Source: Lates calcarifer
Taxonomy: Eukaryota; Chordata; Actinopteri; Centropomidae
Reading direction: 5' to 3'
DNA length: 64,000 nucleotides
NCBI RefSeq assembly: GCF_001640805.2
Contig: NC_066838.1
Coordinates: 24,376,885-24,440,884 of the forward strand
The position numbers were made by a program, and so were the translations under genes. Below, one piece after another: positions 24,834 through 37,179 of the stretch (its first letter is position 1; each line of letters opens with the position of its first letter). The notes under the pieces are model-generated. The model did not search any database. It saw only the letters and a program-made list of their open reading frames with translations, and was not told the origin of the DNA.

Positions 24834-24864
24834 CAGTCCAGCTGAAAAGTTGCGAGTTCAGCAT
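24834..24864 (-). CDS. Candidate first coding exon (MLNSQLFSWT-) of the small two-exon gene
   Basis: Ten codons plus one base before a strong gtaagt donor. Joined to 21845-21640 it gives a 78-aa reading frame. The upstream sequence is moderately GC-rich and promoter-like (gcttccggaaagag, an ETS-type site). It also contains two earlier ATGs in other frames with short frames, one of them in good Kozak context (agaATGg), which weakens the coding case. Confidence 0.25.
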
Positions 24865-27800
24865 CAAACTTTAGTCCCCTACTCGCTGGGAGTTGTCTTC
24901 AGCCGTAGAAAGTAACGGCAATGATTCGCTTCTATTTCTGTCACTTCTTGTCTTCTACTGATGTTGGCATGCTAACGAGCTAGCCTCGGCCATTCTCGTC
25001 ACTTTTCGTGACAATCACCACCACCTGCTTCCGGAAAGAGAACAGCCATTTAAAACTGTTTATCCATTACTGCAAAACATGTACGTTTGATACTTAAGGT
25101 ACATGTTTGTTGGTATTACCTCTGTACTTTCTATTTAAAAAAAACAAAACAAAACAATTTTAATGTATTTGTACAGTGCGGACAGTGCGGCACTGCTGCT
25201 TTTTTTTTTTTTTTTTTTACTTTTTTTTTACTTTTTCCATCACTGGTAAGAAGAAGTACTTTAAATCCGACCCCAGACTTGGTGATTTTAACTCACATGG
25301 AGGTAAAGGTAGTAAAAATTACATTATTAAATTAAATTATTAATGTGAACTACCACTTTAAGGCCTGAATACTCTGAATAACTCCATGCATCACCTGTGC
25401 TGCCCTTCCATCTGAGGACTAACAACATGCATCTCTGCTCTGTTTCATTATTGATAGGCCATATTGAGCTGTTTGTCTCCCCTCGCTGATGAGAATGATT
25501 TACCTTCCTGTTTGTCCTCGCAGAGCTGTGAGAAGAATCCAGATCCAGATACAGACCACACGGGTTTATCCTCAGCGATCCTGTTCTCTGTGTCAGAGGA
25601 AACTCCCACTATTGATGTAGGATGCAGCTGGATATAACTATAGAGTAAAATTTCCTGTTTGTGTAAGGGAACTGACGATCAGCACACACTGGAAAATAAC
25701 ATTTACTTCAGATACTGGGCTTTACTTGAGTATCTCTGCGGTGCATGTTACTTTACACTTCATTACATTTCAGAGGGAAATATTAGACTTGTACTCTATA
25801 AATTAAGATGTTACCAAATGAATAAATAAATGAAACATTAAGAGTCAAACATGTCTAATATTTCATTAAAAGCCCCAGATTAGGGAAAAAAAAGTGAAAC
25901 GTAAATATACATTTTTCTGATAATACTGGGAAATACAGGGCTTACAGTACAATACTTACCATGGAGAATTTTTACATTGTGGTTGTTTACATTGTTTTTA
26001 CTTCTGTAAAGAGTTTGAATACTTCCTCTTCCTCCGCTGTATAATTTCTCTGTATAGTTGAGAAAGAATTAAAATCTCTGAATATGACTTCAAGTTCATT
26101 TGTGGATAATCCACAGTCACATATTTGTTTAGTTTATCTATTTATTACAAGATTTTTTGGGCCTGAAGCTGAATTTGCAACATTTGGAGCCAAATTTAAA
26201 TAAATTTCTTTTTTATAAAGCACCAAATTACAGCAGAAGTTATCTCAAGGCACTTTTCATATAGAGCAGGTCTCCACTGTACTCTGTAGATTACAATATT
26301 TATAAAGCGAGACCTGACAGTTGATTAAAAATTAACATTAAGACACAAAATAATTCAATACTACTATAGAAAATAACATCTTTTATAGAGAGGCATTCCG
26401 CTGATTCAGATTAATTGCACCTCCCACTTGTTGTACCATGATTTATTATTTATTCACGGTCTATTAAAGTTTATTTTTACCTTTGTTCTGTCAGTTTTTT
26501 GTCTTCCTGAGTTAATTTAGGTAAACAAAATGCAGGACTTTTTTATATTAAAGTGTGTGTATTTTTCACCTAAGCCAAAGATCAGAGTAATTCTTCCGCC
26601 ACAGGAAATAGTACTGTAACAGGAAATAGATTACTGGTCCTCTACTGACCTGAATGCTGCCTTGTCGTGCCCCCCCACTGCTGAAAAAGCTATACATAAT
26701 TAGTTCTGCCTATAGGATGAGCCCTTGTAAAACCCATTCACCGGAGTACGGTGATATAATGGACCAAATGTTTTAGGATCCTCGCAGAGCCCATGCTATA
26801 TCTGTAAGAGGACAGATGGCCGTCCCTGTTGGTGCGATTCTCTGCAGCTTCTCCGAGCGAATACACCCGGCATATGGACATGCATCGCAGGGTAGTGGTG
26901 GTGGTGGTGGTGGCAGGTGAGGATGGGGGGGGGGGGGCTGGCATCAGGCCCTCAGGAGACCACGCTGACAGGACAAGGGACAGTTTCCAAAACACTGGTC
27001 CGCCGGAAACACTCAAGACCCAAAACCCTGACCAGGCACATTTCACTTACATAAATGTTCCTGCGTCTCAGGAAAGTGAAGCTGCAGGTGCTCCCCCAGC
27101 AGGACACAGCCAGCGCCAGAGATTCAGAGATTGGGTCACGCCTTTTGTAAAAGTGAAGGGATGGTGGAGGGGATAGTGACAGTCCGCCATGGCCCATTAG
27201 GACGAGGGCACAGGAGCAGTTTATCCTCATTTAGGACAACCTTGGTTGAAAGGTATCAAGATAATTTCCTCCTGCTATTCCCCTATCAGAGTGAACTTGA
27301 GCTCTCCTTCTGCTCTGCCCCCCCCACACATTACTGGACCCATCCCAGCTGAAGGGATTAATGGCCTTCTGAAGGAATATCACGGGGGGAATCAAAACCT
27401 GCTGCTCGAGTTGATTAATTTTACAGCTGCTATCCACCTTCAGCTTGGTTTACCATCAATCTGCGGGACAAGAGTCTGAGAGAAAAGCACCTCTGTGTTT
27501 AAATTCCCTGCTTGTCTGGAGGTATTTACCCATGTCAGAGCAGGGCTGGAATAACACTGAGTGGTGGGGGAAAGGGAAACTGCAGCTGCAGACTCTGCAC
27601 TGCCATCATGTGGTGAGAGGTGCTCACAGGGTTTCTGCAGGAAGACATTTTTAACACCACGTAGGAAGCAATTTGTTTACCTGTTTCACAGTTAAAAAGT
27701 AAGGAGGATATCAGTGTTAAACATGTCATTACTTCCTGGCATTTTCCTGTTAAATATAATTATTAAATCACTGAACATGACCTGGATAAGCAGCAGAAAA

Positions 27801-27987
27801 TAGATGGAAGAACAGACAAATAGATGGATTAACCTATTAAAAAATAACTAACATTACTGCCTATGGAAGGCAAGAAAAAATAAAATTTAAGACGTTTGTA
27901 AACACAATTTCAGAGCTTTTTTGGGAGGAAATGTCAGGAGACCTGGCAACATAATTTCACAAGTTTATATTCAAGCTGAGGTTCCAC
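24865..27987. other. Intergenic: low-complexity runs, two weak exon-like patches, no gene called
   Basis: Holds a poly(T) tract (25200-25218), AT-rich sequence, and a GC-richer block at 26640-27600 with several overlapping short open frames on both strands, none with family resemblance. A 38-codon open patch after a good acceptor at 25524-25637 (plus strand) is described among the findings. No exon of CDK4 or another kinase is visible. Confidence 0.5.
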
Positions 27988-28484
27988 ATTAAAGCAACAA
28001 AATGTAACTTCTGCTGAGCAGCAGCGCCCTCTGCAGCCACAGGTGGTGATTAACTCTGTTTGGCTCCAAGTCCGTTTTCACGTACAGAAAACAAAAGCTA
28101 CCGAAACTGCTACTTCTTATTGAACTGTAGCCTAGAGCACCGAGTTTGTCCCACCCTCACGTTACCCATAATCCCCAGTGCTTCTGGAGCAGGAAGTGCT
28201 GTCACTGTCACAATCACACCAAAGTTACCTGGCTGGATATCAGAGATGAACGCAGGTTTTTTAAGTCTTTTTAACTGATCTACAGTTCAGCATTATTCTT
28301 GAACTCGCTGGGCCTGATTCCAGCAGTTTAAGCCGCGGACTATCACTCAGTTAGAGGGAGATCGAACCTGAAAAACAGAGTTACACAGAGTAACAACAAG
28401 TGTTCAGGGAACAGTGAGAAGCATCAAAATGACTCTGCAGCTGCTGTTTTAAGGTAAAAAAAAGTCACATCATGTTGCTTTAAT
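27988..28484. mobile_element. TTAA-flanked MITE (piggyBac-like ends)
   Basis: The left end attaaagcaacaaaatgtaa and right end (reverse complement attaaagcaacatgatgtga) form an imperfect inverted repeat, and both termini carry TTAA, the target site typical of piggyBac-type elements. The 497-bp interior (cagcagcgccctctgcagcc near the left) has no transposase. I recall a similar repeat as common in teleosts. Confidence 0.65.
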
Positions 28485-30210
28485 AACATCATTACACTGC
28501 GATTGTGTTAATACTTAAACAGTGGCTCGAGGGAAACAGTTCCCAATTTGAGGTTTTATTAATTGGAAAATTAATTCTCAAAAATTCCAGATACATTTGA
28601 ATAACAAGTGCACACAAATTCAAAGTGAGGTGTGATATATGGCATAATGCTTAACGTTAAGATCTGTCAAAATGCTTGTTTTACACCAGCGAGAGTAAGT
28701 CCAAACCAGCAGCAGGAAATCCATTATCAGCGAAGTTGACAGGTTCAAGTAAGACATGTAATTACAGTTTGTGTTAGTCCTTTAAGTTAAAAGCAATTTT
28801 TTTAAAAAGAGAGAAATAATATCTTAAAGAGAGAATTAATGAGAAGTAAATTTATCAACAGGAAAGGTCAAACATCGAGGCATTTAAAATTATATCAACA
28901 TAACTTACTAACCCCAATGTGCATCATCAAACTTAACTTAAATAGATCCTGAAAATATTTAACACATCTTTACAAAGCTTTTAACACTGATGAACAGAAA
29001 GAGCGGATGGCAACTGAGTACCAAATAATCCCACCAAAAATAATAATTGTCTCAAAAATGTTAAAACAAGAAGAAGAAAAAGAATTGCAAACAGGAGCAC
29101 ATTTTCACAAATTAACACTATCAAAACAAATTGGGTTTGCGATAAGCAGTTTTGGCCAAATTCACCCAATTATTTCAAATCAAAGCACATAGTTATTATA
29201 CTTTTTTTTTTTTTTTTTTTACATTTTTCTGATTTATTCCAGTTACACAGGAGGTAAAATGATACGTACCTGAATCCACTGTTTTTTTTTTACTACCAGA
29301 ATCTATTCTAAACAACATCACTGCGCGACACAAAGGAACATATTAAATACAGGAAAGGTGAATCATTGTGGCCTTTGCCAAGAAGAATCAAACTATGCAG
29401 GCAAACCTCTGAACTAGAGGGGTGTAGTAGGACACATGAGGATGATTTCTGTGAACTACAGTATTTTAAAGATTATGTACAATGACAAAGGCTGCAGTCC
29501 GTCGGCATCCTAACACCTCCGACTGTTAAAAGTTAAGTTGGCTCAGTTACAGTTCATAAATATTTGAACCCGAACGACTCTAGTGACTACAAAATCTACT
29601 CAAAACCTACTTTACCTCCCGTCGTTCAGCCGACTCTTGTTTGAGTTTACACTTTTACACGTCACTGATAGCACTGACTGGAGGAATATAAGTGTGTGGC
29701 ACTACATTTAGGAGAAATTTCAAGGTGCATACAAGTTATCTGTCGGACACCGCACAGTCATTTGGTTGGTGTGTGTGTGTGTGTGTGTGTGTGTAATGAA
29801 ATCAACAGGCTGCGTAGGACACATGCAGAGATGTTTCTTCGTTTGCTTGTAATAGTCGGACACTAGCGAGGCAGCAATCAGGAGGGGAAATCTGGTACTC
29901 AAATCGAGGCTGGGTCATGATACCAACAAGGTATTACACGTCATCCTTTCATACATAAGTATCCAGGTGTTCCAGCTTGGACAGGTGACAGGTTGTTGTT
30001 CAGTCTCAGGTGGAGGAGGAGCGTGTGTTTGTGTGTGTTTTGTTTCTCAGTGTTTTGTCATCAGGTGCTGCGTGCGCTCGTCCACTCCGTGCTGTTGTGG
30101 CTCTATGTCGAGTGTCTGCCTCTGGATGTGCGTTTATTCTGTGTGTGAGTGTGTGTGTGTCTGAAACCGCACCTACGGCAAGGCGCTGCACGGCGGTAGC
30201 GTGGGACAGA
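28485..30210. other. tspan31: Intergenic and probable tspan31 3' UTR
   Basis: The sequence below the tspan31 stop codon contains a (GT)n tract (29769-29794) and no other gene. On the minus strand an AATAAA at 29238-29233 precedes a genomic A-run (29220-29201 read in reverse) and is my best guess for the tspan31 poly(A) signal, giving a UTR of about 1 kb. Confidence 0.4.
29769..29794. repeat. (GT)n microsatellite
   Basis: Thirteen uninterrupted GT units, probably in the tspan31 3' UTR (CA on the transcript). Confidence 0.9.
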
Positions 30211-30285
30211 CTATAGGAAAGCACTTGGGTTCGCCCGTGGATCCTTCTGGTTTCTGTAGCGCACGGCGAGCCACACTCCGAGGAT
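30211..30285 (-). CDS. tspan31: tspan31 exon 6 (C terminus, aa 189-212)
   Basis: [20 protein letters not shown] followed by SAFL and a TAG stop at 30213-30211. The acceptor is actcacag. Confidence 0.95.
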   Translation of the reverse strand: MLGVWLAVRYRNQKDPRANPSAFL

Positions 30286-33200
30286 CTGTGAGTGTGAAGG
30301 ATTACAGAGGTTAGACAAGGGTCAGGGTTAAACTCAGGGATCAGAATCAACCATGAAAATGATTCTCAATTAAAAAACACTGAAAACAAACAACCAACTT
30401 AACGCTGATGTAGAAAATGTCCACACAAACGATTTCACAGTCATGTTCTGATAATGTGTGAGGAGTCTGGACTCTCAAGACTCAAAATCTCGCACGGTCA
30501 AACACAGCTTCACTCCACAGAGAGCGTGCTCGGATTTCCTCTGTGTTCCCCCCACACAACAGGATTTCTGATCGTACTGAACATGTTTAATATTTATCAG
30601 GCGGCCCTGATCATCTTCAGAGAGGGTAAGAGGAGAATTTAGCAAGATCATCTCTAGAACCATCAGATAATCAGACCTTTGCCGACTTTTAGTATGGACC
30701 CTGTTTTAGATGCACGTTACAGTCTTCTGTGTAATCTACTGACTAACATCATTACATTAAATGTCCTCTGTAGAAACAGAAGTTGGTCTCCACGTTCTGG
30801 ACCAAGAGGAAAGAAAAAACAATGCTCCACTGTGTTGGTGCTAATTTTACGTTCCCACAAACTGAGATCTCCGTCTGTGCTGCAGCACTAACATGGAACC
30901 AGAGGAACACACTGTTATACACAACAATGTTCTGACTCAGGTCTTTAGACTACAGACTGTTTGTTGAGTTTGTTGAATCTAACATCTATCTAAAGCTGTC
31001 CTGATTCATATTTTTTGTGCTCTGGAGCTGCAGTAGTAATCAATAACAAATATGTAAACATGTGGGGTGGAAGAACTAGAAGAACGAGAGGAACTCAGCC
31101 AGACATTTCTCTGTTCTCTGCTGAAATAGGCGGCTACTCCACGTTTCTTATGCCAATAACCACCACAGCTGCTCCCACGTTACTCCTTATGTTTTATTCT
31201 AACTACTGGGATCAGTAGCAACTATTGTCCACATTTTACTGTGTAACTTTACCAACATCAGCTAAGTTTCCCAGTTTTTTACATCATCAAACAACAGCCT
31301 TCTACTTACAGCGTTCACGTAGGTTTTTATGCTTGTTAAAAAAAAGAAAATCTGAAAAACAAACACCCACCCAACAAACAAATATCAGAACAGTTGAATA
31401 TGTGGAATCAGCTCTGTATCTAACAGAGACACTTTAAATCTGCCTGTCTGCACACTGATAGTCTGATCTCACTGTCGGCCGGTATCAAAGTTAGAAAGAT
31501 TTTAATGAAAAACAGAAGAGATGATAAGAAGAATTATTAAGAATTATTTACCAAGTACAAGGTGAAATAAAGTGTCCAGCTGGTTCATTTAAGGGCAGAG
31601 ATCTGGAATGGTACTAAGGACTTTCCAGCCAGGTTTTGCTAAATATCACCCACAAAAGTACAGTAAACTATCAACTTATCAACGAGTGAAATCCGACGCT
31701 CAAATAAAAATCAAAACCTACATCGTAGGAACAGCAAGACGCCCGTTAACCCCTCGCATGGAGTATAAATCCAGCTTAAGCGCATAACACTGCCTGAGTG
31801 CTGCACTGTACGTCACACAGCTGTGTTCTATCTTTTTCATTTCTAAAAATAAACAAAAAACTGGGATTCAGAATCATAGAGGACAAGAATCTATATAAAA
31901 AATGTCTCCCCCAATCACTAGACTTTAAAGATTTGTTATTGGACGATTAAACGAGTGGATGATAAGCAGATGTGGGTTTGTTGACCGGACGCTCACCTCT
32001 GTGAAGCTGAAGAAGAGTCCGACGCCCCCGAGGATCTTCAGAGCCTCTGTTGCATGATTCAGCATCTTATCTCCGCAGGAGAAGCACAGATTCTTCTTTT
32101 TGCATAACTGGAGTGAAAGACAAAAAAAAGAAAGAGAAGGCCTTTGGTCCTGAGCGGCATGAGTCAACCGTTTGTGAGCCAAGCTGGTATTAGCTATCAA
32201 AATCTATTCTGAGAGGCACAGAAAGTGGCCTACTTTTAGCTGATTCTGTTTGAGGGAAAACACTGTGAGACTGGAAATACACTGAAACTGTGATGTTTAT
32301 CTATGATGTAAGTAAACAGTTGACGAAGAATGTGATGTTTTAGACTTACAGCTGGGCAGTTTTGCAAATCCTGTTCAAACTCTGCTCGGCTGTCGTTCCC
32401 ATTGAGCAGGCCGCAGCAGTTCAGCTGGACCTCCAGGTCTGTCTTGGTCTTGTTTTCCAACATTCCCCAAGCAGAGTTCAGGAGCGTCTCCTGGAAAAGT
32501 CAATAAGTCATTAACCCTTATGCCAATCATTCATGGAGACAAATATGTGTATGAATGGGTGTTAAAGTTAACGTGGATGCAGAGAAGGAGAGTTTGCTCA
32601 CTTGCTGTCCGCGGTTCATCGCCAAGCAGGAACAGGAAACTCCAAATTGGAACAGGAAAACGATGAAAAGAATCACCATGTACTGGGAGCAAGAGGTCAA
32701 AGAAACAACGGTGCAACAACGCAAAAAAGAAAAAGATGGTAACTGCAACACATCTACAACAACACACCCACATTCAATTCAAATCACTGATGACACAACT
32801 TAGAGCTCAGCGACATGACTAATGTCACTGTAACAGACTTTCGTTTGCGAGGCCGAATCATTTCTAATCCCTGATGTTGTCAGACCTCTTGTTGCACAAT
32901 TCCTCACCATCTTGTGCAGACGTCTGACTCTCATCACTCACTCATTTTTAAATTTCCAACAATCTTGGAACCCAGTTGCTGCAGCCTGATTAATGTTTCT
33001 TTTCCACCAAGATGCTGTCAGTTCACAACCGGCTCCTTTTGTGAACCAAATGTTACGTGGTCCATACCAGGTGGTGACAGTAAAGCAACAATTTGTTGTT
33101 TGCCAACCGACAATAGAGCTCTGGTAGTTGACGTCACACAATCCCAGCATGCAACAGTTGAAATCAAAACAACTACCATGTTGGCAGGAAAGCACGACAC

Positions 33201-36177
33201 TGCTAGCAGCTAACTCATTCCTTTGCCTGCTGAACAGAAACAGCAGAACACAACAGAAATGGATTACTGCCATAAAAATAGAGGCGAGCACAGACAACAA
33301 ATTCTGCTTATATCAGGTACAGAATCCAACACCTCCTGACTTTAATATCTTGTTTATTTCATGTGCTTTTATTACGATTTCTAATGGTTTCATTTCCATA
33401 AGAGGCATTTTAGACCTGCATTGGGGCGAGGATTTTGTAGGGCTAACTTGTTGCTTACACAGCAACGAGCAATGAGCAACATGAAATAAGTGTGGGATTA
33501 AAAATCTGGTATCAGGTTGTGAGAAGTTCTATCATGTTTTGCAATATAATATAATAGGTTTTTCCTGCCAACATGGTGGTGTAAATAACATAATGCGCTG
33601 AAGCTCTATAAACATCAGACGGTTAAAGACGACGGTTACGAAACAGAAGTTGGGGTAATTTCTATTGGAAAATGATTCTTTTAAAGTCACTGCACCTTGC
33701 ATTTGAAGGTTGCCTGTGTGTAACAACTGCGAACAGTGTTTGTAGCGGTTATGTGGACAAAATCGTTCATATTTTCTCAAAATGGTGAAAAAAATTCTCG
33801 AGTCCGTCAGTCCAGTAGCACCAGACTTTTTCCAGTGGAAATGCGGGAAACCACACACCAGCAACGCAGAGAAAGGATACAAAGAAAAGCATCACTTGGT
33901 GGTGGTGAATTGCTCCGATGAGTCCCACGATGGCGATGAGCAGCAGGAAGAAGCCCACTGCGATGACTCCTCCGATGATGTGGATGCTCGACACCAGGCC
34001 GAACCCCTTCCCCCATGCTGCCACTCCGATCAGCAGCAGGCCGACCAGCTGTGGGGAGCAGAGAGGGAGGAAGTTAACCAGAGTCAGCTGAGGCAGCATG
34101 TGCATCTGATGGAGCAGAGCTCATCACGTGGTTAACAACAACAGCAACAACACCAATCCTGTAAACGCTCTCTGGGAGCTGCTTTAAATTCAAGTTTGTA
34201 TAAATAATGTAGATGAAGCACGGCAACAGTCAGAGAGAGAGAAACAGGATGAGGAAAAATTTGGGTTTAACAAGTTTTCTTGTGGCCCTGGGTCATGAGA
34301 CTGCTGGTCTCTGGACAGTTTCTACTGTTTCTGATCATCTGAGGCAAATTACAAACACTGACTCATGTTTTCTTCAGTTAATTTTGACAGTTTGAGAACG
34401 AGTTAAATGGGGTTAATCTTTTCCTGAAGGAACTTGACCAAGAAATGTCTGTAAACTCTGAAAAATGTCCACGACAATTTTCAAATTGCTTGTTTTGTCC
34501 AAACTCAGTCAAATATATTCAGTTTGCTCTCATGTAAGACTTAGAAAAACAGCAAATATTCACATTTACAGTTTACATTTTTGCTGAAAATTACTTGATT
34601 AGCCTATTAGGCTGTAGGAGGAATAATTTGTTCTTCATCTTTCACTGTTGTGCATCCTGATTCTACACAGAAACTTCAGCCTACAGTGACTCAGCAGTCA
34701 ACAACATGATCGGAGGCATGTGCACATGTTCCAGTTCTAGGTCCATTATTTTTCACTGGGTGATTCGAGTTTCAAGCGTTTCCTTCAACAAGTTGACAAC
34801 TGTGTACGTTGTTAGTTAAATTCCCATGTCTTCAGAGAGAGTGTTGGTGGCTGACATGGAGAGGAGACAGCAGGTGATACAGAAATTCAGCAGGTGTACA
34901 GAAGTATGAACCAGGCTTCAGCCCATTATTTGATTAGTCTATGATCAATGTATTTGATTTTTACCTTTTTTACTACTGCACAGTTCACCCACCTGTATAT
35001 GACAATAATTCCTCATAATATCATTAATTAATCATTAAATATGACCTGGATAAACAACAATGGTTGAAAGGATTAACCAATGAAAAAATAACAACAATAT
35101 AATCACATCCTAAAACATTTTATAACTAATATTTAATTTAATATCACATTAAATATCAGGATCATACTAAACAAAGTATGACCAATACCAATAAAACAAA
35201 CAGTAGGGATTATTAGGCCTAGAATTATTTACCAAGTAATGAGTGAAATAAAGTGTCTCCTGACATATTCCTAATAAATGGACGGATTAAACAATCAAAA
35301 CACAACGTGTGCACTTAAGATCTGGAACAACAGCACTGGGTACTTTTGAGCCAGGTTTTAGCTAAATGTCACCAACATAAATATTTTAGGCTAGTGCCTA
35401 CGGTGTGCTAGAAAAACAAATATTTAATCTTGGTAAATGAGATTTTAAAAAACATTTAAAGTTCCCTCTTTTACTTTTACTCTTCAAGACCTGCTGGTTT
35501 AGTGCCTGAAAAGTCTGGTCCCCTCTCTGGCATTCTTTACAGCACATATATATGTATATATAAAAAACTATGTAGATTTACAAAGGCGATGTTTTGTTAT
35601 AGAGGTGTTGAACTGGATCTCATCAGTACAGGAGAAATACGGCGGCTCGTTTATCTCCAATCACAACTGAACCAGCAGTTTACAGAGAGTTGATGTTAGC
35701 CGAGCTTAAGCAACACACACAGAGACACACTTAAGATTAAATCTGATTCAATCTTGTCGAGTGACTGATAAGATAAGAGAGACGAAGTGGGGGATGAACC
35801 TTTCAGGCATGTCAGTTTCACATTTTAGGTCAGCTGGCCTCCCGGCTAACGGGAACATTACACAATGGCGATAGCTAACAGGCTAAGGCTGCTACTAGCT
35901 ATGCTACAGGCTAGTCCGCTAACACACAATACTTTAATGTGTAATTAACAGAACAGAGTACATACCAATAACCACCCGCTGAGAGAAAACAGAGGCATGC
36001 GGTGAAGCAAAAGGCGAAATCATCAGTAACATTCATGCGCTAACGCTACGCTAGTTAGCCTGAGCTAACGAGGCTAGCTGAAACCTAGCATGATGATCCA
36101 TTTTGTTCACTCACCATATAAACCACATTCAGGGAACAAAGCGCATTTTTGGAGCAAGTGAACCCGCCACAGACCAT
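30211..36177 (-). CDS. tspan31: tspan31: tetraspanin-31, six exons
   Basis: Complete gene: join(36115-36177, 33881-34048, 32602-32682, 32350-32490, 31997-32107, 30211-30285) on the minus strand, 212 aa (human 210 aa from memory). All introns are phase 0 with GT..AG borders. Four membrane spans lie at about 12-34, 44-65, 78-97 and 176-198. The large extracellular loop holds the tetraspanin Cys-Cys-Gly signature (N128-C129-C130-G131) and further loop cysteines ([15 protein letters not shown]). The N-terminal [13 protein letters not shown] and C-terminal [10 protein letters not shown] match TSPAN31 specifically. Family knowledge: an integral membrane scaffold, first reported as SAS, amplified with CDK4 in human sarcomas; its biochemical role is poorly defined. 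It is transcribed away from agap2. Confidence 0.95.
31997..32107 (-). CDS. tspan31: tspan31 exon 5 (loop end and fourth span, aa 152-188)
   Basis: [20 protein letters not shown], then [17 protein letters not shown], which is almost identical to the known TSPAN31 sequence. Acceptor tcactccag, donor gtgagc. Confidence 0.95.
32350..32490 (-). CDS. tspan31: tspan31 exon 4 (large loop with CCG, aa 105-151)
   Basis: Starts [20 protein letters not shown], contains the NCCGLLNGN signature and ends QNCPA at a gtaagt donor. NKT and NDS are potential N-glycosylation sites. Confidence 0.94.
32602..32682 (-). CDS. tspan31: tspan31 exon 3 (third membrane span, aa 78-104)
   Basis: Twenty-seven codons beginning [19 protein letters not shown] and ending AMNRGQQ. 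Acceptor gctcccag, donor gtgagc, phase 0. Confidence 0.94.
33881..34048 (-). CDS. tspan31: tspan31 exon 2 (aa 22-77)
   Basis: Completes the first membrane span ([18 protein letters not shown]). It continues through [13 protein letters not shown] into the second span and ends HHHQVMLFF. Acceptor ctccccacag, donor gtatcc. Confidence 0.95.
36115..36177 (-). CDS. tspan31: tspan31 exon 1 (aa 1-21)
   Basis: [20 protein letters not shown] plus Met, then a gtgagt donor. The start is fixed by identity with the TSPAN31 N terminus. The frame is open further upstream, but that part does not look like the family. Confidence 0.95.
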
Positions 36178-36344
36178 ATTCGAAAAATCTTCTACCGGCT
36201 GAGTCAGGCTGGTGAATAAGACTTTTCTCTTTTTATATGTATATTTAAAAAAGAAAGCAACAAAGACTGGTGTTCTCTGGCTCTGAGCAGCGCTAACGTC
36301 TGGACTCAGGTGTTGTTGGCCAGCCAACGGAGAGGGCGTGTGGA

Positions 36345-36370
36345 TGACGTCAGCGCCACGCTTGACGTCA
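36345..36370. promoter_or_regulatory. tspan31: Two perfect CRE palindromes (tgacgtca) upstream of tspan31
   Basis: tgacgtca occurs at 36345-36352 and again at 36363-36370, with further cgtca half-sites at about 36373-36389. They lie 168-193 bp upstream of the tspan31 start codon, a typical proximal promoter distance for CREB/ATF sites. Occupancy is inferred. Confidence 0.55.
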
Positions 36371-37179
36371 GGGCGTCAACAACGTCACTGCACTGGCAGA
36401 AAATATATCTGGTCCAATAATAGAGCAGAGCCACAATTAATCCCCCTGCTACTGCACATAATGATAATAACAATGATAATTACTGTAGTCTATCTATCTA
36501 TACAAGTGTATAAAATACTAACGTACACAGGATGAACTCTAAACTGTACAGTATGAATACATGTAACTATAATAAGTAACAGGCATGCTGCCAGTGAGGT
36601 AAAATCTACATTTTCAAAGTAATTTGTAGCTAATAGCATCAGATAAGTGAAGTAGAGGCATTAAGTAGCATAAAAAAAACAGTATTTCTTTCTGTGCTTA
36701 TAAAAATAATCACAGAATTTTCACTTTCTCAGTGTGGTGGTGTTATTTTGGGCTGCAGCTGATAAGGGTGGAGGAAGAATTCAGATTGTAAAGTTGTAAA
36801 AATAAATACTGCTACAAGTAAAAGCCCTGCATTAAACTCTTACTTAGGTAAAAGTAGAGTATCAAAAATACTCGTTCTACAGAGAACCAGTCCCTGTGAT
36901 TGATAAATGAACATAAACTATATTATACTAGTTTATCTACTTTATGTACAGTTGAGTCCTGGGGTTCTCAGTCTAGGGGTCAGGATCCTCACTTTTAAAT
37001 CAGAGGGGTCATGAAATGATTAAAGGGAAAATTTGAATACTTATTAAACAAATGTTCCTGTGAGGGGGTCACTGAGACTCAGTTGATTTAATTTGCAGCA
37101 ATAAAATCTACGAACAGGAGACAAATCGAAGGAAAAACCAACATGAAGTTCCACCAAGAAGCCTCGAGACCGGCTTCAA

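Larger units (their letters stand above)
30286..36114. other. tspan31: tspan31 introns
   Basis: The five introns are about 1.7 kb (30286-31996), 0.24 kb (32108-32349), 0.11 kb (32491-32601), 1.2 kb (32683-33880) and 2.07 kb (34049-36114). They hold AT-rich sequence without recognised genes. Several open frames of 60-120 codons on either strand are extensions of the exons or chance frames. Confidence 0.6.

Noticed and set aside
26640..27600. Overlapping open frames in a GC-richer intergenic block
   Set aside because: Frames on both strands, no consistent splice sites or recognisable domain; a (GGT)n/(G)n run creates part of them.
33767..34105. Possible 5' and 3' extensions of tspan31 exon 2
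   Set aside because: The residues beyond the ctccccacag acceptor and the gtatcc donor do not match the family and lie in introns.
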